Below are positions 37,501 through 45,216 of a DNA stretch of 64,000 nucleotides, piece by piece (the first letter of the stretch is position 1; each line of letters starts with the position of its first letter). Position numbers and translations under genes: made by a program. The notes beneath the pieces were generated by a model, which made no database searches, was not told the DNA's origin, and saw nothing but the letters and a program-made list of their open reading frames with translations. The DNA is taken from contig DCWA01000012.1 of assembly GCA_002327445.1 (NCBI GenBank), positions 83,392 through 147,391 of the forward strand, in the 5' to 3' direction. Source of the DNA: Desulfobacteraceae bacterium UBA2174 (lineage in GTDB: Bacteria; Desulfobacterota; Desulfobacteria; Desulfobacterales; UBA2174).

Positions 37501-38193
37501 CACCACGTCACGCAATGGAATGCAAAGGCAGATACCATTGAAGACGAGCTCAAGGCCGTGCTGGAGGTGCATGCCTTTTACAGTAAATGGGCCGATACCT
37601 TCCAGGAAACCAAGGCGTTGTACGTCTCGCTGCAAGGGATTCAAGCCAAAATCCCCCAAGGCAATATCATTCACCACTTCATTGCCAATTTCGCAACCGC
37701 ACAGCAGGACGCAACGGTTCATCTGCCGGAGATCTGGAAGACCCTGCAGGACAACAAGGCCCATGTGCTCACCGAGGTCGAATCCCTGAAGCGCCAATGG
37801 CGGGAGGATGCCCGCAACTGCCTGACTCCGTTGAGAAATCGTCTGGATACGGAAAAAATGTCAAATGCCTTGACCGGGCAAGAGTTGGCCGCCTTCGAGC
37901 AGGCGCTGCAACTCATGGAAGCGCAAATCGACGATGAATCAGACCTGATCGGGGTCGCCATGCTGCCGGATCGTACCCGAGGTTGGGTCAGAGAACAGCT
38001 TGAGGGTATCGACCGGCTCATCGACAGCAAAGAACCGGAGGGGGGTGGAGATCCGCGACCGGTCAAAAAGATACGACTTGTGTCTGCGCCCAAGCGGATC
38101 AAAAGCATCGACGAGTGGAATACCTTGAAAACAGAAATGGATAGAAAGATTGCGACCGCTTTGGATCAGGGTGTCGAAGTGGAGCTGTTCTGA
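34573..38193 (+). CDS. brxC: BREX system ATPase BrxC
   Basis: A large P-loop ATPase of 1206 residues, the usual BrxC length. The conserved start PLEDIF-type segment (MKISDIFETRITEKIEPVIK) is followed by Walker A SGYFGSGKSHLAKML (about residues 70-84). VRLLFILDESGHWIEDN (about 260-276) is the Walker B region, and WIVVTTHEDM follows. The second half (DUF499-like, then helical) is linked to DNA or target control. BrxC is an ATP-driven component that with BrxB, PglX and PglZ recognises and blocks phage DNA. GGGGGAGA lies before the ATG. pglX follows after two bases. Confidence 0.95.
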   Translation: MKISDIFETRITEKIEPVIKVGEVQDERKLAAEIGSFVVTPHIETYMDSFLEHYTDTIRKQTTEIGIWISGYFGSGKSHLAKMLAQVTANRSLDGIPAAKRFDARVPQSAAKKKSLERSLSLLTNCETTVLAFNLNTLTDSRRTPLPTLLLSQYYQSRGYGSNHIFAKVIEAELDKMGKLDRFHQEVETLAGKPWQTIQANPNFYRKHLYSAVCRIAPEMFSSPEEVSEALRNAEKGEIYNTDFLIRTIITDIKARENHTRKPVRLLFILDESGHWIEDNLGRLSQLQSLVEEAAALGQGKIWIVVTTHEDMGAVFKNARALDTDFKKIEERFRFKFGLTTENIELVLEDRIFKKTLNGRKEVEALYQENPGVIRSMGELTGVSQTLPACNDVNFVKFYPFFPYQLHLIPEIVKTIRARGGRSDSLSGSTRTLLAITQDVIRAGRRNYLEAPVGEMVSFDEIYFNLVHEGEISADIRREISKIPDAVQGATDLTPKLVEVLFMTGELAYLPKTADNLARFLVADTSQDLAGIKPAIDAELEKLKKAKIVARIGDDWEFLTGERRTFEDAVDTVANQLKFQDREEGLSHLISTHTLGFDTIPFKGHDFQVRLFFDNKPLTKNGHIEVRIISPFGHYSGQKITDYENESLKPENHQALYVFCDRVDQFTEQLDRYIAMREVVDKWRGDAGKSTAEHDLANTKSTNDLPKLKDTVETSIRQGLRYGHLIFRGSSRPIACKKDQQPGEAARLEIGHYFGSLYPKFDKLPVRIKSEQKDIVDVLAGAKDLSRDVKSLKLYDNAGQLDNHCALLDEIRLFLTHRQNQKQRTLGQDILDHFEKPPYGWDPNAVRIGIAAMVRPGAVKILVNKKAYTNPADSELIATLRNSKAFNKAEIVLEETDVDIAVLTAVRKLLIKLTGNRKIDETPSGITGASVKHLENVKVKGDDARIWAKAAGFPLPQLFTTGMETIATLSDLSNPVHHVTQWNAKADTIEDELKAVLEVHAFYSKWADTFQETKALYVSLQGIQAKIPQGNIIHHFIANFATAQQDATVHLPEIWKTLQDNKAHVLTEVESLKRQWREDARNCLTPLRNRLDTEKMSNALTGQELAAFEQALQLMEAQIDDESDLIGVAMLPDRTRGWVREQLEGIDRLIDSKEPEGGGDPRPVKKIRLVSAPKRIKSIDEWNTLKTEMDRKIATALDQGVEVELF

Positions 38194-38195
38194 AA

Positions 38196-40295
38196 ATGGA
38201 ATCTCAAGCCAAGTCGCAGCTCAAAACCATCGTTCTCAAGCTCCGGCATATCCTGGAAGGCCATTACGACGCTCAGGGCGCCTGGCACCCCGGCGATATC
38301 GAAGATCGGCTGGCCTTTCTGGGAGTGCGACGGGATCGTCCTTGCCTGCCGTTGGAAAGCATTTCCCATCTTGATGAAGCCGACCTGCAGGCCCGGCGGG
38401 TGGCGGATGCCTATATCCAGGATCAGGTTGGATGGCTCCATGAAAAAGCCGTCGTCCACTTTATCCAAGAAACGGCCTATACCTGGGCCAATCGGCTCCT
38501 GGCCCTGCGCTGCATGGAAGCGCGCGGCCTGATCGACGAAATCATCTTGCAAAAAGAGAGCTACGGCGGCCGGTCGCTGAAACATCATCGCCTGGCGCGG
38601 CAAAACCCCGAGGCCTGCTCCGGCGGGGATGACGGGCTCTACAGTGTCTTGGCAGAAGAGTTCGCCCGGCGGGCCGATGATCGCCTGCGCCAGTTGTTCG
38701 ACCCGCATGACCCGCTCGTCGCCTTGAGACCCGGCGTGGCCGCTCTCAAACAGTGCATCGGGCTGCTTTCGGCCCCGGACGAAGTCTTCACCGCGCCCGA
38801 CGCTCTTGGCTGGGCCTATCAGTACTGGAACACGGAAGAAAAGAACCGGGTTTTCGACCGGGTGCGCACCGTCAAGGGCGCCAAAATCGCCAACAGTGAC
38901 ATCATCGCCGCCACCCAGCTTTACACCGAACCGTACATGGTCAAATACCTTGTCCAAAACTCACTGGGTGCCTTGTGGATGGCCATGCACCCGGATTCCG
39001 GCCTTTGCCGATCATGGCAATACCATGTGCATGATGCCGACCGGGTGCCGGCACCGGTCAAACCCCTTGAGCAGATCACCTTTCTTGATCCTTGTGCCGG
39101 GTCCGGCCATTTCCTGCTGGAAGCCTTCGACCTGCTCTACGCCATGTACCTCGAAGCGGGGCATACCGATCCGGAGCGAATTTGCGATGCCATTCTGACT
39201 CATAACCTTTTTGGCATCGACATCGACGAGCGGGCCATCCAGATCGCCGGCTTGGCCCTCTACATGAAGGCCAGGGAAAAGGCACCGGGGTTCAGGCCCA
39301 CGCGCATCAACCTGGTGGCCACCAATGTCCATGCCGGCTCCAACAAGAATCATCTGGCGGCCTTTCTCAAAAAGCACCCCGAGGCGGAAGCACTCAAAGC
39401 CGCCCTGGGGCTTATTTTCGACAGCCTGGTCCATGCCGGTGAGCTGGGCTCCCTGCTCCAGATCGAAGAACCGGTGGAAAAAGAATTCCACGCCCTGAAA
39501 AGTCGGCATGATACGCGCAGCTCAGGGCCGCCGCAACAGATTGGCCTGTTTCTCCAAAAGACAAAACCGGAACAAAGGTCCCTTCCTCTCAGTGGCCAAT
39601 CCTACGATCAATGGAAGGACGGCATCCTGGAGCGGTTGAACGACCATTTTCGCGTGGAATCGGCCGCACCGGATTTTTCCTCCCGCTTCTTCGGCGAAAC
39701 CGCGGAAAAAGGGCTGACCCTGTTCGATTTTCTCTCCCGCCGCTACGATGTGGTGGCCACCAATCCGCCCTACATGGGTTCCAAGAATATGGGGCCGGTG
39801 GTGAAGCACTACGTGGAAAGCCGCTTCGTTTCGGGAAAACGGGACCTTTACGCCGCCTTCATCCTGCGATGCCTGGAGCTGGCCAAGCCGGAAACCGGCC
39901 GCGTGGCCATGGTGACCCAGCAATCCTGGATGTTTCTGCGCTCCTTTGCCGACCTGCGCGCCCTGGATGCAGACAAGCTCGACACGGCAACCGGTTGCAA
40001 AGGGATCTTGCGGGAGACGACCATCGAGACCCTGGCGCATCTGGGGCCGGGCGCCTTCGGTGAAATTTCGGGCGAGGTGGTCAACACGGTTCTTTTTTGT
40101 CTTGCGAAAAAGGAACCGTCCGACGACCATCGGCTGACGGCATTCCGCCTGATCGGCCCCAAAAGCCCGGAGGAGAAGGACCGGCTTCTGCGCCAGGCCC
40201 TTATTGCCTTGCAGGACGACAAGAACCAAGTGTACAAAAATTTCCGTGATCTGCCCCTTCCCGGCGGAGCTCAATGCTGGGGTGACAGGCCATGA
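38196..40295 (+). CDS. pglX: BREX methyltransferase PglX, N-terminal half (split gene)
   Basis: A 699-residue protein that is only the first part of PglX, which is normally about 1200 residues. It has the adenine-N6-methyltransferase motifs: SAM-binding FLDPCAGSGHFLLEAF (about residues 295-310) and catalytic NPPY (523-526 in VVATNPPYMGSKNMG). It continues through VAMVTQQSWMFLRS and ends at the hinge, in YKNFRDLPLPGGAQ. The target-recognition half is absent. A second gene at 41758-44490 carries it. The stop is coupled by ATGA to the following ATPase gene, so this is an arranged split rather than a random truncation. Together with the C-terminal protein it would mark the host's BREX site and help identify foreign DNA, provided the two chains assemble. 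Confidence 0.9.
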   Translation: MESQAKSQLKTIVLKLRHILEGHYDAQGAWHPGDIEDRLAFLGVRRDRPCLPLESISHLDEADLQARRVADAYIQDQVGWLHEKAVVHFIQETAYTWANRLLALRCMEARGLIDEIILQKESYGGRSLKHHRLARQNPEACSGGDDGLYSVLAEEFARRADDRLRQLFDPHDPLVALRPGVAALKQCIGLLSAPDEVFTAPDALGWAYQYWNTEEKNRVFDRVRTVKGAKIANSDIIAATQLYTEPYMVKYLVQNSLGALWMAMHPDSGLCRSWQYHVHDADRVPAPVKPLEQITFLDPCAGSGHFLLEAFDLLYAMYLEAGHTDPERICDAILTHNLFGIDIDERAIQIAGLALYMKAREKAPGFRPTRINLVATNVHAGSNKNHLAAFLKKHPEAEALKAALGLIFDSLVHAGELGSLLQIEEPVEKEFHALKSRHDTRSSGPPQQIGLFLQKTKPEQRSLPLSGQSYDQWKDGILERLNDHFRVESAAPDFSSRFFGETAEKGLTLFDFLSRRYDVVATNPPYMGSKNMGPVVKHYVESRFVSGKRDLYAAFILRCLELAKPETGRVAMVTQQSWMFLRSFADLRALDADKLDTATGCKGILRETTIETLAHLGPGAFGEISGEVVNTVLFCLAKKEPSDDHRLTAFRLIGPKSPEEKDRLLRQALIALQDDKNQVYKNFRDLPLPGGAQCWGDRP

Positions 40296-41761
40296 GGAAA
40301 ATCGATAAAGAGGCACAAAAAGCGCTCCTAAGTTGTCTTGCAACGATGGGCTCAGGCTTGCTGAAAGGATCTGAAACGAACGCTTTTGTACGCCGGTTTT
40401 ATCCGGTCCGCCAGCATTTGCACGCCTTAGATCCCGACGTAGTGCTCGTGCTGGGAGAACGCGGCACGGGGAAGACGACCCTTTTCAAGGCCGTTTTCGC
40501 AAACAAGCTCTTGCCCGACCTGGGCGCCTTCGGCCTCAATCTGCGCTTGCCTTACAGGGAAACCGACCAAATCAAACTGGTCCCCGGTCACCCCATCGGA
40601 CCGGGTTTCCCGGATGCGCGAGGCTTGAAACAGGTCTTGACCTCTCCGGAACGGGCGATGGAACTCTGGTTTGCCTACCTGGTGCGGGTCCTCAAGGAGG
40701 AAATCGGCAGCCCCGGCGCCTTGAAGTTTCTCGATCTTCCAGGAGGTGCGCCGGACCAAGTGCTCGATGCCTTTGTCGCTTCAGGCAACGAGCCCTTGCT
40801 GGCCTTGGATCGCCTGGACCAGGCCCTGCAGGATGCAGATCAGTGGCTTTTTGTGGGCTATGATGAATTGGATACCCTGGGCGGTTTCGACTGGGATGCC
40901 ATGGCCAAGGCCACTCAGGGCCTGGTCGCTTTCTGGTCCACCTACGCCCGGCGCTGGCAGCGTCTGCGGGCCAAGATATTTCTGCGCACAGACCTGTTTC
41001 GGCGTCATGCCGGCCTTGGGGGCGCCGACCTGGCCAAGCTGGCGGCCAATCGGGTGGAGCTGAGCTGGAACGATTTGGATCTCTTCTCGATGCTGATCAA
41101 GCGGATCGCCAACACCGACGACCGGTTGCTCGACTATTGTAAGCGCTCGCGGGTTCCCTTCGCCAAGGAACCCCACCCCACCTTCGGCTATATCCCGAAT
41201 CTGAAAATTGCGGAGGATGCTCGACCCTTCATCGAACGTGTCGCCGGCCAATACATGGGGGCCAATCGAACCAAGGGACAGAGTTTCACCTGGGTTCTGG
41301 ATCATCTGCGGGACAGCCATAAGTGCGCCACGCCACGTTCATTGGTGAGGCTCTTCGAACAGGCAGCCCAGAAGGAACGCGGTAATCCACGGGCTGCGCC
41401 TCCCGCCCTGATCCATCCGACTTCACTTCGCCAGGCCCTGGAAGACGTGTCGGCGGAACATATCAAACAGGCCGAAAATGAATGGCCTTGGCTGTCCGGC
41501 GTCAAGGATCGGATTGGCGCGAATCGGCTGGCGCCCTGGAACCGGCGCGATCTGGAAAAATTGCTCGGACAGGATTGGGACAAATCATGGGGGCAAGGCA
41601 ACCAGCCGGTCGCACCGCCCGTTCAGAATGCCAGGGAGCTCATCGACTACCTGGTTGAGTTGGGCGTTTTCCGCGAAAGGCCCAACGACCGCATCGATGT
41701 CCCGGACATCTACATCTTCGGTTTAGGACTGCGCCGCAAGGGTGGGGTGAAGCGGAAATGA
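40292..41761 (+). CDS. P-loop ATPase inserted between the two pglX halves
   Basis: A 489-residue protein of no family I can name with confidence. It has a clean Walker A, GERGTGKT (residues 55-62) in VVLVLGERGTGKTTLFKAV, a Walker B-like WLFVGYDELDTLGG (about 185-198) and an arginine- and aspartate-containing sensor-like segment KIFLRTDLFRRH (about 229-240). The C-terminal part (about 330-480) is helical, with TPRSLVRLFEQAAQ and ELIDYLVELGVFRERP winged-helix-like at the end. It recalls AAA/STAND-type defence ATPases, including a family in which FIR(S/T)D follows the Walker B. Its start overlaps the stop of pglX-N (ATGA) and its stop overlaps the start of pglX-C (ATGA). It is therefore translated as part of the operon and probably works with PglX. 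Type I BREX core sets do not have this gene. Confidence 0.75.
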   Translation: MRKIDKEAQKALLSCLATMGSGLLKGSETNAFVRRFYPVRQHLHALDPDVVLVLGERGTGKTTLFKAVFANKLLPDLGAFGLNLRLPYRETDQIKLVPGHPIGPGFPDARGLKQVLTSPERAMELWFAYLVRVLKEEIGSPGALKFLDLPGGAPDQVLDAFVASGNEPLLALDRLDQALQDADQWLFVGYDELDTLGGFDWDAMAKATQGLVAFWSTYARRWQRLRAKIFLRTDLFRRHAGLGGADLAKLAANRVELSWNDLDLFSMLIKRIANTDDRLLDYCKRSRVPFAKEPHPTFGYIPNLKIAEDARPFIERVAGQYMGANRTKGQSFTWVLDHLRDSHKCATPRSLVRLFEQAAQKERGNPRAAPPALIHPTSLRQALEDVSAEHIKQAENEWPWLSGVKDRIGANRLAPWNRRDLEKLLGQDWDKSWGQGNQPVAPPVQNARELIDYLVELGVFRERPNDRIDVPDIYIFGLGLRRKGGVKRK

Positions 41762-44490
41762 GCACTGATGCCAAAGAAAATGCGAACTTGCAGGGATTGT
41801 CTTTCCGTCCGCTGCAAGCTCGTTTTCTTGATATCCCCCTATGCAAATTGAGCTATTCGACTGTTGAGACTCTATCTAGGCTTTTCGATCTAAAATTTAA
41901 TGTGAGTAAACTTATCGAAGTTAGGCGAGGTATCAGTACCGGGCAGAATGATCGACTCATACGTTGCTACTGGGAAGTCCCTTTTTACACCAGTCGGTGG
42001 CGACCATTCGTTAAAGCCGGGCGCTACGCCCGTTGGTATGGATTGCACAGCTACGCAATCGATTGGCCAAGAGGCCGTGTTGCCATGGATTATCTTAAGG
42101 GAGCAAGAGTCCAAAATGAGAAATATTATTCCCTTGAGGGCGCTACTTTCAGCCAGGCAGCACGCGGATCACTTGGCGTGAGGCTTCTGTATGCTGAAGA
42201 AGTATTCGAGGCAAAATCTCCAGCAGTCTTCCCTCGGGAACTATCCATGCTCCATGTTGTGATGGCCGTATTGAACTGTCGCGCGGCGAGCTGGCTGGTG
42301 CGCTCAATGAGCCCGGCAATTGATATCAACGAAGCCTCCGTTGCCGCATTGCCATGGCCGAAACCGATTGAATCCGAAATGGATTGTCTGAGAAGACTTG
42401 TTAGCTGTGTTTTGATATTGAAAAAGGATTTGATTTCGCATGATCTATGTGAACGGTCCTATGGTGAGGTGCGAAACAGTTCTCTTTTATCATGCATTCT
42501 TTTTTCATTCTCATCCACCTCAGTTTTGCTCTCTGCAGAAGGACTTATCGAGCATCTCGTTTTTGAAGCCTATGAGCTTTCTCCTGTTGAAACCAATACG
42601 GTTGTGGATGAAACCGGCACCCCCGCCGGGTGGTTTCCGCTGATTGAAGGCTACGATGCCCTGCCACCTTTGCCGGATGGATTGCCGGAAATTCCTCGAG
42701 AGGTTATCGAATTTCTTGGCCGGCATGAAAGGTGCAATCTCGACCCGGACGCGCTGAGTTTGCTGCAAAACCGGCTGCGCTCGTTATTCGAGGCCGGACC
42801 CGGTGCCAGGGAGGACGTCGAAGAGACGGACGCCGATAGCCAAAACGATGACGACGAAAGCGACCAGGTCGTCGTCGGCGCACGCATCCCCATTCCCGCG
42901 GAGACCTTTCTCGAAGAGCTTTCCCAGAAACTGGAAGTCCACCCCATATCCGTCTACTGGTTGCTCAAAGCGGGCATCGAAAAAGACGGCTGGCGCTGCC
43001 GGCCGGAAGAACAGCGCCTGACGCGGGACGGTTTTACGGTGACCATTCTCCGGTTGCTGGGCCACCGCTGGCCGCGACAGGTCGAGGCCGGTGAACCGGT
43101 GCCGGACTGGGCCGACGACAACGGGATCATCCCCCTGAGCGAGGGGACCGAAGAGGCCACCCTTTACCAACGGTTGAGGGACCGTCTGGCCGCTGAATCC
43201 GGGGACCAACAGGTTTCGGCCCGGGAAAACGCCTTTGCGGAAATCATGGGCAAATCGCTTTCGGAATGGGTCCGGAAGGACTTTTTCCGCCACCATGTCT
43301 CCCGTTTCAAGAAACGGCCCATCGCCTGGCATCTTTCCAGCAACGGCGGGTCACGCCAATCCCCGGCCTTCGAGTGCCTGGTCTATTACCACCGGACCGA
43401 CGGCGACCTGCTCCCCAAAATCCGCAGCCAGTTTGTCGGCCCTTTGATCAAGCGCCTGGCGCGGGAGTTGCACGGTTTGGAAACCGGCGGCGCCTTGAAC
43501 GCCGATCAGAAAGCCCGAAAAGATGTTCTCAAAATTCAGATCCCGGAACTCAAGGCCTTTGATAAAAAACTTTCCGACGTTATCTCAAGTGGTTTCGGGC
43601 CTGGTGACGTTGCCCAGGCACTGAAACAATACGCGATCAATGACGCCGTGTACTGCCTCAAGGCGCTCTGTTTGCGGAGGCTCCGCGGGGTCATCCAGGC
43701 CGGTCCGATTTCCGACTGGCAACGGCGGGCCGAAGAGACCGGGCTTCATACGAACTTTTCCACCTGGATCACCGAGGCGTTTGACCACCTGGATCATTTT
43801 TGCGCCAGCGCCGGCCCACGGCCCCCCGAGGCGTCTCGGTTCGATGAAGACCCTACGGCCAAGAAACTGGCCGAATGGATCTGCGCCCAGGCTGAAGCCA
43901 TGTTCAAAGACGCCCTGAAGCTGGCTTGCAACGCCTGGTGGAAGTCTTTCAATGCCGAGGTTCTGGCGCCAGTTGCGCAGCGCATCAAGGATACGAAAAG
44001 CCAAATCCAAGCGCTAAACGACCAATTAGGGGGCGCTAATCCTGATTTTACCGAGCAATCGGACATTCAGCGAAAAACCACAGAATTGAAAGAAACCATC
44101 AAACAGTGGCGCAAGGAACTGACCGCCAAGACCTCGCAAGGGCAAAAACTGCGGGAGCTTATCGAATCCTGGTCTTGTCCCGAGGCCCTGGAATGGGAGC
44201 CTTGGCTGGCCGAACAGCCCATGTTCGATCAACTGTCCAGCCTTGATGCCCGTCGTCCGCCGCCGCAATCCATCCAGGATTTTGTCCGGCAAGAGAGCCT
44301 GTATCAGCCGGATATCAACGACGGAGTGCGGGTCAACGTCGCCCCCTTGCAGGCGGCCGGCTTGTTGACGGCTGATGTGTTGGCCGGTAAGGATGTGGCC
44401 AAGGCCATCGCCGACCGGGCTGCTTGGCGCGACGATGAGCGCCGCTGGTGCCGGGAAGGCCGCTTGCCTCAGCCCGGCTGGTGGGCGTAA
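41758..44490 (+). CDS. pglX: BREX PglX, C-terminal half with target-recognition domain (split gene)
   Basis: A 910-residue protein corresponding to the second part of PglX. Residues about 18-60 repeat the hinge (LQARFLDIPLCKLSYS, then IEVRRGISTGQNDRLIRCYW), followed by the target-recognition segment (RWRPFVKAGRYARWYGLHSY; SPAVFPRELSMLHVVMAVLN; AIDINEASVAALPWP). From about 290 onward comes the helical C-terminal region (coiled coil KRIKDTKSQIQAL about 740-790) and the typical end LPQPGWW. There are no catalytic motifs. The first 280 codons are clearly more AT-rich than the rest and than pglX-N. The gene overlaps the ATPase stop by ATGA. It would pair with the methyltransferase chain to decide which DNA site is recognised. 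Confidence 0.88.
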   Translation: MSTDAKENANLQGLSFRPLQARFLDIPLCKLSYSTVETLSRLFDLKFNVSKLIEVRRGISTGQNDRLIRCYWEVPFYTSRWRPFVKAGRYARWYGLHSYAIDWPRGRVAMDYLKGARVQNEKYYSLEGATFSQAARGSLGVRLLYAEEVFEAKSPAVFPRELSMLHVVMAVLNCRAASWLVRSMSPAIDINEASVAALPWPKPIESEMDCLRRLVSCVLILKKDLISHDLCERSYGEVRNSSLLSCILFSFSSTSVLLSAEGLIEHLVFEAYELSPVETNTVVDETGTPAGWFPLIEGYDALPPLPDGLPEIPREVIEFLGRHERCNLDPDALSLLQNRLRSLFEAGPGAREDVEETDADSQNDDDESDQVVVGARIPIPAETFLEELSQKLEVHPISVYWLLKAGIEKDGWRCRPEEQRLTRDGFTVTILRLLGHRWPRQVEAGEPVPDWADDNGIIPLSEGTEEATLYQRLRDRLAAESGDQQVSARENAFAEIMGKSLSEWVRKDFFRHHVSRFKKRPIAWHLSSNGGSRQSPAFECLVYYHRTDGDLLPKIRSQFVGPLIKRLARELHGLETGGALNADQKARKDVLKIQIPELKAFDKKLSDVISSGFGPGDVAQALKQYAINDAVYCLKALCLRRLRGVIQAGPISDWQRRAEETGLHTNFSTWITEAFDHLDHFCASAGPRPPEASRFDEDPTAKKLAEWICAQAEAMFKDALKLACNAWWKSFNAEVLAPVAQRIKDTKSQIQALNDQLGGANPDFTEQSDIQRKTTELKETIKQWRKELTAKTSQGQKLRELIESWSCPEALEWEPWLAEQPMFDQLSSLDARRPPPQSIQDFVRQESLYQPDINDGVRVNVAPLQAAGLLTADVLAGKDVAKAIADRAAWRDDERRWCREGRLPQPGWWA

Positions 44491-44506
44491 AACAGGAGGT
44501 GTGAAG

Positions 44507-44827
44507 ATGAATGTCCTGGAAAAAGTTAAAATTTTAGAGCGTTATGTCTCCGCCGATGCCAATTCCGTTGACCCGGTGGTGGAAATGACCATCGAAAAGC
44601 TGCTCAAACGCGAAGCTTCCCGAATCACCGATCTGAAAGAGCGTTTACTGAGGCAAAAGCAGGCGTTTGAGGAAAAGTACGGCTTGGGGACAGATGAATT
44701 TTGCCGTCGATACGAAGGTGGGACGCTGGGCGATGCCATGGACTACATGGAATGGGCGGCCACGGTGGACATGCTGGCTGGAATCGAGAACCGCCTCACG
44801 CTGCTTCAAAAGGGGGCAGCCGCATGA
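44507..44827 (+). CDS. Antitoxin-like partner of the TumE-type toxin
   Basis: A 106-residue, mostly helical acidic protein beginning MNVLEKVKILERYVSADANS with a coiled-coil middle (LKERLLRQKQAFEEKYGLG) and ending LGDAMDYMEWAATVDMLAG. Proteins of this kind regularly precede DUF6516/TumE toxin genes, so it is taken as the antitoxin. No DNA-binding motif is visible. The ATG at 44507 has GGAGG seven to eight bases upstream and the stop overlaps the toxin ATG by ATGA. It follows pglX-C by 16 bases, so it is part of the BREX operon. Confidence 0.8.
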   Translation: MNVLEKVKILERYVSADANSVDPVVEMTIEKLLKREASRITDLKERLLRQKQAFEEKYGLGTDEFCRRYEGGTLGDAMDYMEWAATVDMLAGIENRLTLLQKGAAA

Positions 44828-45216
44828 ACATGAGGATTCGTCGCCATTTCGATGAAATCGAAGTCAGGCTGATCGAATCACCTGCGATTCTTTCCTACGA
44901 AATCATCAGCGAAGAAATTTCTCTGGATGACGGCAAGTTGCGGCTCCGCGCCAATCTGGTGGACGGGGGACTGCTGGAGTGTTTTGTCTACTGTAAAGAA
45001 ATAGGCCGCTCGCTTCAGACCGATAAATACAGCTTTCACTGGCAGGATGCCCAAGGGAACCTTGTCCGTCGGCTTGACAATGCCCCGCACCACCCAGAAC
45101 TTCCGCACGCACCCCATCATCTTCACATCGGTCAGAATCGTGTTGAGGGCTATCGTGGAAGCCCGGATCTTTCTGCATTCGTAGGGGAACTGGAAAGGCA
45201 CTTGGCCTCAAAATGA
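44824..45216 (+). CDS. tumE: TumE-family (DUF6516) toxin
   Basis: A 130-residue protein with the DUF6516 core: SYEIISEEISLDDGKLRLRA, LVDGGLLECFVYC, KYSFHWQDAQGNLVRRLDNAP and HHPELPHAPHHLHIG. Members are predicted toxins, probably RNases, held by a short helical antitoxin encoded just upstream, as here. The start overlaps the antitoxin stop (ATGA), and the stop overlaps the pglZ start by four bases, so all three are coupled. A toxin-antitoxin pair between pglX and pglZ is unusual for a BREX core and may couple loss of the system to cell death, or act as an added abortive arm. That role is inferred. Confidence 0.85.
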   Translation: MNMRIRRHFDEIEVRLIESPAILSYEIISEEISLDDGKLRLRANLVDGGLLECFVYCKEIGRSLQTDKYSFHWQDAQGNLVRRLDNAPHHPELPHAPHHLHIGQNRVEGYRGSPDLSAFVGELERHLASK

